From contig CP129479.1 of the NCBI GenBank assembly GCA_030583865.1, positions 1,540,744 through 1,604,743 on the forward strand: DNA of 64,000 bases. The letters run 5' to 3'. Shown in pieces: positions 34,223-41,300 of this stretch; position 1 is the first letter of the stretch, and the number at the start of each line of letters is the position of its first letter. Both the position numbers and the translations under genes were made by a program. Under the pieces are notes generated by a model. That model was not told where the DNA came from and searched no databases. It was given only the letters and a program-made list of their open reading frames with translations. The DNA is from Thermodesulfobacteriota bacterium. GTDB taxonomy: Bacteria; Desulfobacterota; GWC2-55-46.

Positions 34223-34459
34223 TCATTCGATGATATCGAGCTCTATGGGCTCGACCTTCACGCCCATCTCGATCAGATACTGTATCGCCTTTTCTATCTC
34301 CTCCGGCTCACCTTCGAGCTCGAGCGCGACAAGGCCTATCTTGTCGGACACCGTCGCCTGCCTGATGTTCGTCACCACCTCGAACTTCCTGCCGACATGG
34401 TAAAGCAGGGGCTCCTTTACCTGCTCCTTGGGATAGGTGAGATAGACCCTCTTTTTCAA
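34223..34459 (-). CDS. Stand-alone NIL-domain protein
   Basis: A 78-residue ferredoxin-like alpha/beta protein matching the NIL domain, known from the C-terminus of the methionine transporter ATPase MetN and from sulfur-assimilation proteins. Visible features are the first strand KRVYLTYP and the final VKVEPIELDIIE. The start is TTG at 34459, overlapping the stop of the sulfur-carrier gene (TTGA), with GGAGG about six bases upstream. It probably binds methionine or a related sulfur compound, or acts as a partner of the carrier. That function is not established. Confidence 0.82.
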   Translation of the reverse strand: MKKRVYLTYPKEQVKEPLLYHVGRKFEVVTNIRQATVSDKIGLVALELEGEPEEIEKAIQYLIEMGVKVEPIELDIIE

Positions 34460-34737
34460 AGCGCGCCTCCGGCGATGGCTGGGATTATGGAGAGCTCGTC
34501 GTTTTCCTTGAGCCTGGTGTCCATGTTCTCCTTGAACCTGATGTCCTCGTCGTTCAGGTAGATGTTCACGAACCTCCTGAGCTTGCCGTCCTCCTCGCAG
34601 ATCCTTTCCTTGAGGCCCGGGTAGTTCCTTTCCAGGTCCTCGATTATCTCTGCGACGTTCGCGCCGCTTGCGCCGACTTCATCCGAGCCGTTGGTGAGCT
34701 TCCTGAGCGGGGTCGGTATCCTGACCTTGATTACCAT
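34456..34737 (-). CDS. MoaD/ThiS-like ubiquitin-fold sulfur carrier with masked GG terminus
   Basis: A 93-residue beta-grasp protein. It starts at ATG 34737 with GGAGG ten bases upstream. The fold pattern is clear: MVIKVRIPTPLRKLT at the start, VNIYLNDEDIRF in the middle, LKENDELSIIPAIAGG at the end. The diglycine that carries the thiocarboxylate is followed by two extra residues, Ala-Leu, so the carrier is a pro-form. A JAMM protease is encoded 1.6 kb away. The context (TusA, sulfite reductase, ThiF, CysK) argues for sulfur assimilation, not molybdopterin synthesis. CysO and HcyS are the closest described functional analogues. Confidence 0.9.
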   Translation of the reverse strand: MVIKVRIPTPLRKLTNGSDEVGASGANVAEIIEDLERNYPGLKERICEEDGKLRRFVNIYLNDEDIRFKENMDTRLKENDELSIIPAIAGGAL

Positions 34738-34780
34738 ATTCTCTAATCCTCCTATCGGAATTCCTTGCTGTAGACAACCT

Positions 34781-34906
34781 CTAAAAATTAATCTTTTCCC
34801 CGGACTCTGTGTCAGGCCTGGAATAAAAATACTCACATATTCGCATATATGCTCCGCTTTTTATTCCCGGCCTTCCTTGATTGCGGGAAAAATCTCGAAT
34901 TTTTAG
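34781..34906. repeat. Dispersed palindromic repeat family A, copy A4 (inverted)
   Basis: A 126-bp copy in the opposite orientation to the others, between tusA and the sulfur-carrier gene. Read on the minus strand it has AATCAAGGAAGGCCGGGAAT, GCGGAGCATATATG and GAGTCCGGGGAAAAGAT. Its outer ends CTAAAAATT/AATTTTTAG are inverted repeats. Confidence 0.85.
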
Positions 34907-34977
34907 CGGTTGCCATTGGCTTCCCGCTTTAGCGTCCAGAGAGAGGACGGCTGCGGCTTCCGGAAAGACCCGCCCGG

Positions 34978-35214
34978 TCAGCCCTTCTCGACCTTGAGCC
35001 TGAAGAAGTCCCCTTCCTTCTTGACTTCGATTATCCTGTGGCCCTCTTCCTTGATGGACTTGGGCACGTTCTGTATGGGCTCGCCGGAATCGAGTATGAC
35101 TTCCAGCACCTCGCCCGGGCTCATCATCTCGAGCTTGAGCTTCGTCTTCACGAAATTTATGGGGCACATGACGCCCCGGAGGTCTAATGTAGCATGCGTG
35201 CCTGATTCGCTCAT
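34978..35214 (-). CDS. tusA: TusA/SirA-family sulfur transferase
   Basis: A 78-residue sulfur relay protein. The active Cys is in the family motif RGVMCPINFVKTKL, and the two-strand end is FFRLKVEKG. Such proteins pass persulfide sulfur between enzymes. It lies 8 bp after the sulfite reductase gene, so it may accept its product or feed the sulfur carrier. The order sir-tusA-carrier supports a relay (inference). Confidence 0.92.
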   Translation of the reverse strand: MSESGTHATLDLRGVMCPINFVKTKLKLEMMSPGEVLEVILDSGEPIQNVPKSIKEEGHRIIEVKKEGDFFRLKVEKG

Positions 35215-35222
35215 AATCGTCC

Positions 35223-36173
35223 CTATGCCTTTACGGTCTCGTTATTCCGGAAGACCGGCTCCATGAACTTGAGGTAATTATCGAGCCCCACCCTCTTAAG
35301 GGTGTTGCCGATCCTTTCGCCCCTCTTGCCGTTGGCGTTGTACCACTCTATGGTGAGCCTTATGGCGTCGGCGACCTTCTCATCCGGCAGGAAGCTGCAC
35401 ACCTCGACCGCCTCCATCGGGTGCCTTCCGTGCTTGCCGCCTATCCTCACTATGTGGCCGTACCTCTTGGGCCTCCAGGCCTCCGTGGGGCACGCCCTGA
35501 TGCAGTCGCCGCACCAGATGCACTTCAACGGGTCGAATATGGGCTTTCCGGTGTCCGGGTCGGACTCTATCGCCCCTTCCTTGCAGGCCTCCGAGCAGAT
35601 GGTGCAGCCGGTGCAGGCTTCCTCTTCCCATTTCGGGTCGACCACGCCCTGGAAGCCCAGGTCCATCTCCTTGGTCCTGGCGCAGTCTATGGGGCAGCCC
35701 GAAAAAGAGGTCTTGAACTTGTGCGGGGTCGGCGTGCCGAAGAATGTCTGATCGACCATCTCGGCCATCTTCTGCGTGTCCGTAAGGCCGTTCGGGTTGT
35801 ATTCGCACCCGCCGCAGGCCGTAGGGACCCTGACCCTCGGGCCGCAGGAGGCGACCTTCTGCCCTATTTTCTCAAGCTCCGCGACTATCGCGTTGAACTC
35901 CTTGTAGTCAACATAGAGTATCTCAAGGGACTGGCGGAAGCTGAAGTGGACTACGCCCTTTTTGCTGTACTTGTGGGCTATCTTAGATATCTCTATTAGC
36001 TTTTCGGTGGTGAGCTTGCCGCCCGGGCAGCGCAGGCGCACCGTGAAAAGGTCCTTCTGTCTCTGCTTTATGAAGCCGCCGGACTTAAGGTCGTTAAAGT
36101 CCATCTTCTGCTCGGCGCCTTCGAGGTTAACGGTAACCTTGGTTGTCTTATCCTGAATGAAATGGTCGGTCAT
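35223..36173 (-). CDS. Siroheme sulfite reductase with two ferredoxin clusters
   Basis: A single-chain 316-residue sulfite/nitrite reductase-fold enzyme. The substrate-binding half has RLRCPGGKL and HFSFRQSLEI. Cysteines for the siroheme-linked cluster appear as C120-X2-C123 and C160-X3-C164, with C110 nearby. The usual first half of this motif is CX5C, so the spacing is unusual. A di-cluster ferredoxin insert follows: C187, C190, C193, C197 and C218, C221, C224, C228. The size and layout resemble AsrC and assimilatory Dsr-like proteins. Operon context points to assimilation of sulfite into a sulfur relay. Confidence 0.88.
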   Translation of the reverse strand: MTDHFIQDKTTKVTVNLEGAEQKMDFNDLKSGGFIKQRQKDLFTVRLRCPGGKLTTEKLIEISKIAHKYSKKGVVHFSFRQSLEILYVDYKEFNAIVAELEKIGQKVASCGPRVRVPTACGGCEYNPNGLTDTQKMAEMVDQTFFGTPTPHKFKTSFSGCPIDCARTKEMDLGFQGVVDPKWEEEACTGCTICSEACKEGAIESDPDTGKPIFDPLKCIWCGDCIRACPTEAWRPKRYGHIVRIGGKHGRHPMEAVEVCSFLPDEKVADAIRLTIEWYNANGKRGERIGNTLKRVGLDNYLKFMEPVFRNNETVKA

Positions 36174-36304
36174 GACTGTTAAAGGATATCTCCCTTCATT
36201 TGGTGTAAAGGCTTTATTGACACCGGCCTTTGCCCAAGGCGCGCGCCCGGGCCGAACAGGTACTATGATAGCAGAAAAAACACGGGAAATAAAAGCGAAA
36301 AATC

Positions 36305-37558
36305 CTATGCCTTTACGGCGTATTCCCTGCCCCCGGCCTTTACGAGGTCGTCAAACTCCTGAAGTTTGGCGTTGATGACCGTGGGCTCCTTGAGCTTGCC
36401 GTAGAGGGCCTCCTGGGTCTTAAGCCCGTTCCCGGTTATAGAGACGACTATGGATTCGTCCCTCGGGATCCTGCCGGACTCGATAAGCTTCTTCGCGGCC
36501 CCGAGCGTCACGCCACCGGCGGTCTCCGCGAATATGCCCTCTGTCTCGGCAAGGAGCTTCATGGCCTCTATTATCTCCTCGTCGGTCACGTTCTCGCCCC
36601 AGCCGCCGGTTTCCCTCATGACCCTGGCCGAGTAGTAGCCGTCGGCTGGGTTTCCGATAGCCAGCGACTTGGCTATGGTATTGGGGCGGACCGGGCGGAT
36701 TAGCTCGCTCCCCTCCTTTACGGCGTTGACTATAGGCGAGCACCCTGCGGCCTGGGCTCCGTATATCTTCGCAGTGTTATCGGGGATGAGGCCCAGGGTA
36801 TGGAACTCCTTGAAGGCCTTGTGTATCTTGGTTATGAGAGATCCGCCCGCCATCGGCACCACAACGTGCCTCGGGGTCTTCCAGCCGAGCTGCTCGGCTA
36901 TCTCGTAGCCGAATGTCTTCGAGCCCTCGGCGTAGTATGGCCTTATGTTGATGTTAACAAAGGCCCAGCCGTATTTGCCGGCAATTTCGCTGCAGAGCCT
37001 GTTGACCTCGTCGTAGGTGCCTTTTATGCTGACGACGGTCGCGCCGTATACGAGCGTGCCGAGTATCTTGGTCTGCTCGAGGTCGTAGGGGATGAAGACG
37101 AAGCTCTCCATGCCGCAGGCCGCGGCGTTTGCGGCGACCGAATTCGCGAGGTTCCCTGTAGAGGCGCAGGAGGCCACCGTGAAGCCCAGCTCCCTTGCCC
37201 TCGAAAGCGCTACCGAAACCACCCTGTCCTTGAACGAGAGGGTGGGGAAGTTCACCGCGTCGTTCTTTATGTAGAGCTCCTTTACTCCGAGCGCCTTCGC
37301 GAGGTTCGTCGCGCGCACGAGCGGAGTGTACCCGACCTGGCCGCCGACCGTCGGCTCGCCCTCGATCGGGAGGAGTTCCTTATACCGCCACATGTTCGGG
37401 GCGCGCCCCTCTATCGCTTCCCTGGTGAGGACGCCCTTCATCCTGTCGTATTCGTACACGACCTCGAGCGGCCCGAAGCACAACTCGCAGACGTGGAGCG
37501 CCTCTTTGGGGTACTCCTTCCCGCACTCCCTGCATTTCAACGCCTTCATATAGCTCAT
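36305..37558 (-). CDS. thrC: Threonine synthase homologue under a SAM-I riboswitch
   Basis: A 417-residue fold-type II PLP enzyme with an N-terminal zinc ribbon (C9, C12, C24, C27). PLP is bound by K110 in PTLSFKDRVV, which differs from the common PTGSFKDRG. ACASTGNLANS and PMAGGS are the substrate and phosphate loops. By family it converts O-phosphohomoserine to threonine. It heads an operon with sulfite reductase, TusA, a sulfur carrier and NIL protein, and is controlled by a SAM riboswitch, which normally governs methionine genes. A homocysteine-forming activity on O-phosphohomoserine is therefore plausible (inference). AAGGAGG precedes the ATG at 37558. Confidence 0.9.
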   Translation of the reverse strand: MSYMKALKCRECGKEYPKEALHVCELCFGPLEVVYEYDRMKGVLTREAIEGRAPNMWRYKELLPIEGEPTVGGQVGYTPLVRATNLAKALGVKELYIKNDAVNFPTLSFKDRVVSVALSRARELGFTVASCASTGNLANSVAANAAACGMESFVFIPYDLEQTKILGTLVYGATVVSIKGTYDEVNRLCSEIAGKYGWAFVNINIRPYYAEGSKTFGYEIAEQLGWKTPRHVVVPMAGGSLITKIHKAFKEFHTLGLIPDNTAKIYGAQAAGCSPIVNAVKEGSELIRPVRPNTIAKSLAIGNPADGYYSARVMRETGGWGENVTDEEIIEAMKLLAETEGIFAETAGGVTLGAAKKLIESGRIPRDESIVVSITGNGLKTQEALYGKLKEPTVINAKLQEFDDLVKAGGREYAVKA

Positions 37559-37606
37559 TGGTACCCTCCTTTAAACTCCATGCGAGCGGTTCGATTTGAA
37601 CGGGCC

Positions 37607-37771
37607 AAAAAAAAACCTCTTCTCTGGTTGATAAGAAGAGGCGCCGTCCGTTACCTTTCTTATCTTCCAAGGCTTCAAGCCTTGCTGGAATTAGCACCTG
37701 GCGTCCCGCTTTTGGCGGAACCGGTTGCTGTGGCTTCACAGGGCCAGTCCCTCTGCCACTCTCGATAAGAG
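37607..37771 (-). ncRNA. SAM-I (S-box) riboswitch with intrinsic terminator
   Basis: The minus strand shows the S-box core in order: CTTATCGAGAGTGGCAGAGG, GACTGG, CCCTGTGAAGCCACAGCAAC, AGGTGCTAATTCCAGCAAG, and closing P1 strand GGAAGATAAG. Aptamer: 37771-37659. Downstream, CCTCTTCT/AGAAGAGG (37641-37616) plus nine T residues is a terminator. Its 5' arm TTCTTATC can instead pair with the P1 strand GATAAGAA, giving a classic antiterminator switch. High SAM should stop transcription before thrC and the sulfur genes. Confidence 0.95.
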
Positions 37772-37883
37772 CATCGAAATATTCAATTTTTGACCGCGGG
37801 CTGTCTCGCGGGTTGATGCAGTTCCTTCCTGCAGGTCCTCCGTTTCCGGCTTTTGACGAAAGGAAGGGATTTTACAGACGGGA

Positions 37884-37912
37884 TTTATAATACAACTCAT
37901 CTCCCGTGTCAA
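37884..37912 (-). promoter_or_regulatory. Promoter of the riboswitch-thrC sulfur operon
   Basis: On the minus strand a consensus TTGACA (37912-37907) and TATAAA (37889-37884) are separated by exactly 17 bases. Transcription would start near 37877, about 105 bases upstream of the aptamer and 320 bases upstream of the thrC start codon. Confidence 0.75.
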
Positions 37913-37995
37913 GAGCTATTTGCCTGGACCCGGTGGCTGGCGGCCCGGCGGCGCCTGCAGGCCAGGCTTTTCATAATAATTATAGCAGCTATTTC

Positions 37996-38895
37996 TCAGA
38001 ACCTGTAGTTCAGGCCTATCGAGAAGGCCGACGAATCCCAGCTTACCTCGTTCAGCCGCGTATCGACAGTCCCGCCCGAGGAGAAATATGTCCTGTCGGT
38101 CCCTGCGGAGGTGCGGAAGTCCTGGATGTCGAAAGAGCCCGCCAGAGTCCACCTGTCGTCCAGGGCGTATTCCGCGCCGAGACCGGCAACCACGCCCCTG
38201 CCGTCCGCCCACTGCTCGAAGCTGTTCGGGTGGGCGAAATCAGAGCGGAGGTTCCAGTTTGCGACCGCGTTGAAATCAACGACATGATATTCGACAGAGC
38301 CTGTTATGGTAAGCCTCCCGCGGGAGTAAACGGCGTCGACCCCGGCCCACGGGCCGGCCCACGATGCGGAGTAGGTGCTGTCCAGGCCCGGAAAAGGCCC
38401 CAGGGCCGGGATCGTCTGAAAACCGTCCGTGATCCTGAGGTTCTGCTTATGATAGGAAAGGCCGACGACCGGTATGAGGTCCAGCCTGCCTCCGGCAGGC
38501 GCGAACCTGAATACGTAGCCCGCCCCGCCTGAAACGTCCCAGAGATTGCCGCTGTCGGCCTTGTTGTTCGAGCGCGACCATTCAAGCGTCCTGTCGTTTC
38601 CGGCGTAGTCCGAATCCTGGTTCTCCCCTTCCACGATAAAGGCAAACGCCGCATGGCTTCTCAGATAGACCCGTCCGATGTATATGCGGGCCCTGCCCTT
38701 GATCTGATAGCTCTCAACGTCCTTCCAGGTAAGCTCTGAGAGGACATTGACGCCGCCCCCGGCTATCGACCAGTCGAGGTTATCTACCCTCTTTCCGGCT
38801 GAAAGGGCTATTCCGATTTCCTCTTCGGCTGCGAATCCAGGCCGTGGGATGCTGCAAAGGAGGAGGGCGGCTATTACGAAAAATGTTTTTCTCAT
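37996..38895 (-). CDS. Predicted outer-membrane beta-barrel protein
   Basis: A 299-residue exported protein. The chosen start (ATG 38895, MRKTFFVIAALLLCSIP) begins a signal peptide ending GFA. No strong ribosome site is visible, and an ATG nine codons earlier is possible. The mature chain has many amphipathic strands and ends in LNYRF, the barrel signature. WNLRSDFAHPNSFEQWADG and the general layout recall omptin-like or Protochlamydia-type barrels, but the catalytic residues of omptins cannot be confirmed. Function unknown. Confidence 0.7.
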   Translation of the reverse strand: MRKTFFVIAALLLCSIPRPGFAAEEEIGIALSAGKRVDNLDWSIAGGGVNVLSELTWKDVESYQIKGRARIYIGRVYLRSHAAFAFIVEGENQDSDYAGNDRTLEWSRSNNKADSGNLWDVSGGAGYVFRFAPAGGRLDLIPVVGLSYHKQNLRITDGFQTIPALGPFPGLDSTYSASWAGPWAGVDAVYSRGRLTITGSVEYHVVDFNAVANWNLRSDFAHPNSFEQWADGRGVVAGLGAEYALDDRWTLAGSFDIQDFRTSAGTDRTYFSSGGTVDTRLNEVSWDSSAFSIGLNYRF

Positions 38896-38942
38896 CAAGT
38901 AAACGGAGAACCGACTCCGCATGTGCGTCAGATTCAAGCTGG

Positions 38943-39284
38943 TCAGCCTTCCGTTATTCCGAACCTTGTCGCAGTTATACCCTCGGACCTGCATACCGGG
39001 CACTTTGAAGGCGTCCTGAGCCTTTCCCTTTTCCTGAATACAAAGCCGCACTCAAGGCACTCGGAAGGCTCGACCACGAAGACCCGTCCATCCGGCCTTC
39101 CCTTGTGGAACGACCTTGCGATATGCTCGAGGTGCTCGAGTACGTCCTTCTCGCGGATGCCGACCGCGCCGGAAATCTCCTTCGAGGTAAGCGTCTTCCC
39201 GGAGAGGGCCTCGATTATCGCCTGCCTGGTTGTAAGCTCTTTCTGGGACACGGTGTTCAAGGGAAAAGGGGCTTGGGCATGCAT
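38943..39284 (-). CDS. Small winged-helix/zinc-ribbon transcriptional regulator
   Basis: A 113-residue predicted regulator from ATG 39284. The N-terminal half is a helix-turn-helix (TTRQAIIEALSGKTLTSKEI and VGIREKDVLEHLEHIARS). The C-terminal half is a rubredoxin-like zinc ribbon (CLECGF and CPVCRSE). This combination is common in archaea and deltaproteobacteria. It lies 47 bp upstream of the outer-membrane protein gene on the same strand, so it may control it. The longer open frame upstream extends through a terminator and repeat A5 and is not credible. Confidence 0.82.
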   Translation of the reverse strand: MHAQAPFPLNTVSQKELTTRQAIIEALSGKTLTSKEISGAVGIREKDVLEHLEHIARSFHKGRPDGRVFVVEPSECLECGFVFRKRERLRTPSKCPVCRSEGITATRFGITEG

Positions 39285-39364
39285 AATGGAAGTCTCGTCT
39301 CTAATCCGAGTATAGCACAGGCCTGGCAAGGGAAGCAAAGCTATTCGGCTGCTCTGAGAGCCGC

Positions 39365-39397
39365 AAAAAAAAACGGCCCAGGCCGGGCCTGGACCGC
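39365..39397 (-). terminator. Intrinsic terminator downstream of the pyrophosphatase gene
   Basis: On the minus strand CCAGGCC/GGCCTGG forms a strong stem followed by nine T residues. Repeat A5 lies between it and the stop codon of the pyrophosphatase gene, so A5 is transcribed as 3' untranslated RNA if this terminator is used. Confidence 0.85.
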
Positions 39398-39423
39398 CAA
39401 AATGCATATATTCTGGCAAGCTC

Positions 39424-39548
39424 AAAAATTTGAGATTTTTCCCGTAATCAAGGAAGGGTGGGAATAAAAAGCGGAGCATATATGATAATATGTGAGCATT
39501 TTTATTCACGCCCTGACGCTGAGTCCGGGGAAAAGATCAATTTTTAGA
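39424..39548. repeat. Dispersed palindromic repeat family A, copy A5
   Basis: A 125-bp copy close to the consensus: ATTTTTCCCGTAATCAAGGA, GGGAATAAAAAGCGGAGCAT, ATATGTGAGCATTTTTATTC and GTCCGGGGAAAAGATCAATT. It ends 13 bp past the stop codon of the pyrophosphatase gene. Confidence 0.9.
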
Positions 39549-39560
39549 GCTTGCCACACG

Positions 39561-41198
39561 TCAGAATATCTCGTTAAAAACACTCAATATATGCGGCACC
39601 ACCTGCTTTTTACGGGATATCACGTTCTTGAGCTCAAACACGCCTTCCTTGAGCTTCGGGTAATTGAGCTTGTAGAGCACCTCGTTTTCGCCGACCGCCA
39701 GGAGAAGCGATGTGCCCTGCGAGATGTCGGTGACGAGGAGCCCGGCGAGCTTGAGCTCCTTTTTATCCCTGGCCTTCAGGAGCTCGCCCGTGAGGTTCGC
39801 GGCCTCCTGGTGGAACTCGTCGAAACCGATAATCTCTACCTGACCAATGCCGAATTTCCTGCCCTTGGCCTCGAACACCTTGAAGTCCCCGGCAACAACG
39901 GCCTCCGCGCCCCTTTTCCCGAGGCTCGCGCTCGCGCCGAATACCTCAGAGCCGAAGGCGGCGTGGTCGAGTCCGGATTTCTCCTCGAGCCACTTGATTA
40001 TGTCCCTGTCGCGGGCGGTAGTGGTCGGCGACTTGAGCATCACGGTGTCGGAAAGGACGCCGCCGAGGAGAAGCCCCGCGGTCTCCTTCTTTATGGGAGC
40101 CCCGGTCCTTTTATACAGCTCGGATACGAGCGTAGAAGTAGAGCCCACCGGCTCGCATATGAAGGGAATGGGCTGGGTGCAGGTGAAGTTGCCTATCCTG
40201 TGGTGGTCCACGACCTCCATTATGTTCACGGCTTCCGCGCCGTCCACGGCCTGCGATAGCTCGTTATGGTCGACCAGGACGAGGCTCGTGGAAGGCGGCT
40301 TCAGTATGTCGGTCTTCGTGATGACGCCCTGCATAACGCCTTCCGAGTCGAGCACTATGAGCCCGGCTGCAGAGGCGGCCTTGAACTTGAAATCATCTAC
40401 AAGGTCGTCGGGGGATACCGTATCGAAGCTCGTCTCGCATATCATCGATGCCGGTGTGCTCACCCTTACCAGTATCGAGGTAGTGGCCGAATCGAAAGGC
40501 GACACGATTATGCTTACGCCGCGCCTTGAGGCCTCCTTCGCGAGGCTCTCGTCGACGTCGAAGCCGCCGGATATTATGAGGAGCCCGACCCCCTTCTCGA
40601 CCGCCCTTTTCTGTATCTCCACCCTGTCGCCCACTATGAGCGCGCATTTGGACGGGTCTTCCTGCCCGAGGATGTACAGGAAGGCCTCCTCAGACATCGC
40701 CCCGATGTAGACCGTAAGCGTTATTTCCCTGCTGCCGAGCGAGTCGTTCCTTACCCTTGCGCCGAGCGTGTGGACTATGTTCCTGAGGGAAGTCGTCACC
40801 TCTATCGAGTGCTCGGCCTCCAGATACCTCTTTGCGAGCTCCATGAGGGTCAACACCCCCTTTGGCCTCCCGTCCTTGTCAAGGACAGGCATGAACCTGA
40901 CCTCTTCTTCCCTCATGAGCTCCAATACCCTGTGGAAGGGAGTGTCCTCGGTAACGGTCACGATGCCAGTGGACATGATGTCCCTTGCCTTCGGGCGTAC
41001 GTCGGATATGTATTTCGGCGGCTGCACGTTGAAGTAATTGAGTATGAACTCAGTCTGGGGGTTGAGGTCCCCTGCCCTGGCCGGCAGGAAATCTCCCTCC
41101 CCGAGCGCGTTCTTGAGCTCCGCGAGCGCTATCGCCGAGCATATCGAATCAGTATCCGGGTTCTTGTGGCCTATTACGTATGTCGCTTCCTTGCTCAC
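39561..41198 (-). CDS. ppaC: Family II Mn-dependent inorganic pyrophosphatase with CBS and DRTGG domains
   Basis: Hydrolyses pyrophosphate to drive biosynthesis. The DHH part begins GHKNPDTDS and continues after a regulatory insert, with the metal motif VVDHHRIGN and then the DHHA2 domain ending the protein. The insert has a CBS domain (about 70-130 and 245-305) around a DRTGG domain. In studied CBS-PPases these bind adenine nucleotides or diadenosine polyphosphates. GTG at 41198 was chosen (545 residues) because GGAG lies eight bases upstream; the ATG 14 codons earlier has no spaced site. Confidence 0.92.
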   Translation of the reverse strand: MSKEATYVIGHKNPDTDSICSAIALAELKNALGEGDFLPARAGDLNPQTEFILNYFNVQPPKYISDVRPKARDIMSTGIVTVTEDTPFHRVLELMREEEVRFMPVLDKDGRPKGVLTLMELAKRYLEAEHSIEVTTSLRNIVHTLGARVRNDSLGSREITLTVYIGAMSEEAFLYILGQEDPSKCALIVGDRVEIQKRAVEKGVGLLIISGGFDVDESLAKEASRRGVSIIVSPFDSATTSILVRVSTPASMICETSFDTVSPDDLVDDFKFKAASAAGLIVLDSEGVMQGVITKTDILKPPSTSLVLVDHNELSQAVDGAEAVNIMEVVDHHRIGNFTCTQPIPFICEPVGSTSTLVSELYKRTGAPIKKETAGLLLGGVLSDTVMLKSPTTTARDRDIIKWLEEKSGLDHAAFGSEVFGASASLGKRGAEAVVAGDFKVFEAKGRKFGIGQVEIIGFDEFHQEAANLTGELLKARDKKELKLAGLLVTDISQGTSLLLAVGENEVLYKLNYPKLKEGVFELKNVISRKKQVVPHILSVFNEIF

Positions 41199-41300
41199 TC
41201 GCCAATCTCCAGCTTTTCTGTTTTTTATTTTATACCGCATCCTCTCAAGAACCGATGAAACCCGGACAGGCCCCGTGAAGCAGAAGGGTCTTTTATGAAG

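Larger units (their letters stand above)
37559..37995. other. Leader and promoter region of the thrC operon
   Basis: These 437 bases contain the SAM-I riboswitch with its terminator, about 105 bases of unexplained leader, the promoter, and an inverted repeat CCTGG/CCAGG near 37923-37970 at the end of the outer-membrane protein gene. No coding region was seen. Confidence 0.7.

Noticed and set aside
34456-34737. A molybdopterin-synthase small subunit (moaD) for Moco synthesis
   Set aside because: No moaE, moaA or moaC nearby, an extra Ala-Leu after GG, and a pure sulfur-assimilation context.
39285-39509. Upstream extension of the small HTH regulator by 75 codons
   Set aside because: The frame runs through an intrinsic terminator and repeat A5.
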